A stretch of DNA of 64,000 bases from Mycetocola sp. Its GTDB lineage: Bacteria > Actinomycetota > Actinomycetes > Actinomycetales > Microbacteriaceae. The notes under the pieces were generated by a model that saw only the letters and a list, made by a program, of their open reading frames with translations, searched no databases and was not told the DNA's origin. Within the stretch, counting starts at the first letter, position 1, and every line of letters starts with the position of its first letter. The stretch spans positions 62,001 to 126,000 of the forward strand of contig NZ_JAODMP010000021.1 of the NCBI RefSeq assembly GCF_025464835.1. Direction: 5' to 3'. This document shows, one piece after another, positions 63,013 through 64,000 of the stretch. The position numbers and the translations under genes were made by a program.

Positions 63013-64000
63013 ATGACCGTCGCCGAACATGACCCTTACCTCTGGCTCGAAGAGATTGACAGCGAAGCAGCGCTGGACTGGGTCCGCGCCCGCAACGCGG
63101 AGACGGTCGGCAGTCTTGTGGCCACCGAGGCGTTCGCCGGCACCGAGAGGGCGATTCGTGAGGTGCTCGACTCGGATGCCAAGCTTCCGATGGTGCAGAA
63201 GGTCGGCGAGTACTACTACAACTTCTGGACGGATGCCGCCCACCAGCGTGGCCTCTGGCGGCGCACGACTCTCGACGAGTACCGCAAACCGCAGCCTGCC
63301 TGGCAGATCGTCCTCGACATCGACGCACTGAACGAAGCCGAGGGGGAGGACTGGGTCTGGCACGGGGCAAGCATTTTGCGCCCGGGGTACCGCAAGGCGC
63401 TGATCGACCTCTCGCATGGCGGGTCCGACGCGGATGTGACGCGCGAGTTCGACCTCGACAGCTTCCGGTTCGTTCCCCCGGAAGACGGGGGTTTCTTCCG
63501 TCCTGAGGCGAAGGGCGGCCTCGGCTGGATCGACGACGACACCGTGTACCTGTGCTCGGAACTCGGTGAAGGCTCGCTGACCTCGTCCGGGTACCCGAGG
63601 GTCGCCCGTCGCTGGCGCCGGGGGACCCCGATCGAGTCGTCTGAGGTGGTCTTCGAAGGCGAGGTGACCGACGTGTCTGTTCGGGCCTTCCGGAGCCACA
63701 CGCCCGGCTACATCCGTGACTTCTACTGGCGGGCGCCCACCTTCTACACGTCGGAAGTGTTCGTTCTTCTCCCAGGCGGACCGACACGGATCGACGTCCC
63801 GGACTCCGCCGAGATCGGGTTCTCGCGGCAATGGCTGCTCATCGAATTGCGGGAGAACTGGACCCCTGACGACATCACCTACCGAGCGGGCTCGCTGCTC
63901 GCCGCCGATTTCGACGGCTTCCTCGCCGGTGACCGCGGGTTCGAGGTCGTGTTCGAACCGACACCGACCACCTCTCTCGCCGGCGCGGCGTGGACACGCG
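63013..64000 (+). CDS. S9 family (prolyl oligopeptidase-type) peptidase, N-terminal propeller part, truncated by window end
   Basis: MTVAEHDPYLWLEEIDSEAALDWVRARNAETV...YYYNFWTDAAHQRGLWRRTTLDEYRK; open to the window edge. Confidence 0.92.
   Translation, partial: MTVAEHDPYLWLEEIDSEAALDWVRARNAETVGSLVATEAFAGTERAIREVLDSDAKLPMVQKVGEYYYNFWTDAAHQRGLWRRTTLDEYRKPQPAWQIVLDIDALNEAEGEDWVWHGASILRPGYRKALIDLSHGGSDADVTREFDLDSFRFVPPEDGGFFRPEAKGGLGWIDDDTVYLCSELGEGSLTSSGYPRVARRWRRGTPIESSEVVFEGEVTDVSVRAFRSHTPGYIRDFYWRAPTFYTSEVFVLLPGGPTRIDVPDSAEIGFSRQWLLIELRENWTPDDITYRAGSLLAADFDGFLAGDRGFEVVFEPTPTTSLAGAAWTR

Overview
This is a 64 kb high-GC actinobacterial chromosomal window, most likely Microbacteriaceae-like (inferred from gene content, GC-rich codon usage and GTG starts). 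It is mostly core genome. The main block is argS-DUF2993-lysA-hom-thrC-thrB-rho-prfA-(cysE/cysK, inverted)-prmC-Sua5-wecA-like-atpI-like-atpBEFHAGDC. Other genes include ung, tag/ogt, PspA plus TPM protein, DUF3097, PP2C plus an EccC/FtsK-like ATPase, ald, asparaginase, FKBP, dxr, a MurE-like ligase, an RseP-like protease, a PLP decarboxylase and an S9 peptidase. I found one tRNA (Arg-CCG) and no rRNA, CRISPR array, prophage or intact IS element. I do not see a clear, complete novel system. The most interesting signals lie between the core genes. (1) A perfect GAAC-N4-GTTC LexA-type box sits in front of a decayed DUF222/HNH-like gene, which is followed by a kinase pseudogene whose Walker-A lysine codon position is TAG. 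(2) A perfect 26-nt TetR-type operator precedes a broken TetR gene fused by deletion to the last codons of an ABC exporter. (3) There are further decayed genes (Eis-like GNAT, transglutaminase-like, histidine kinase), giving at least five degenerate loci. (4) Long imperfect palindromes occur in two intergenic regions. (5) An 18-codon uORF overlaps the rho start codon. (6) The MurE-like ligase has a variant DAP-specificity motif (DHQPR). (7) A DtxR/IdeR-type iron box precedes a standalone SIP-domain gene. (8) An EccC-like ATPase has no T7SS partners in the window. (9) DUF3097 looks Toprim-like. Everything here was read by eye; no database search was run.
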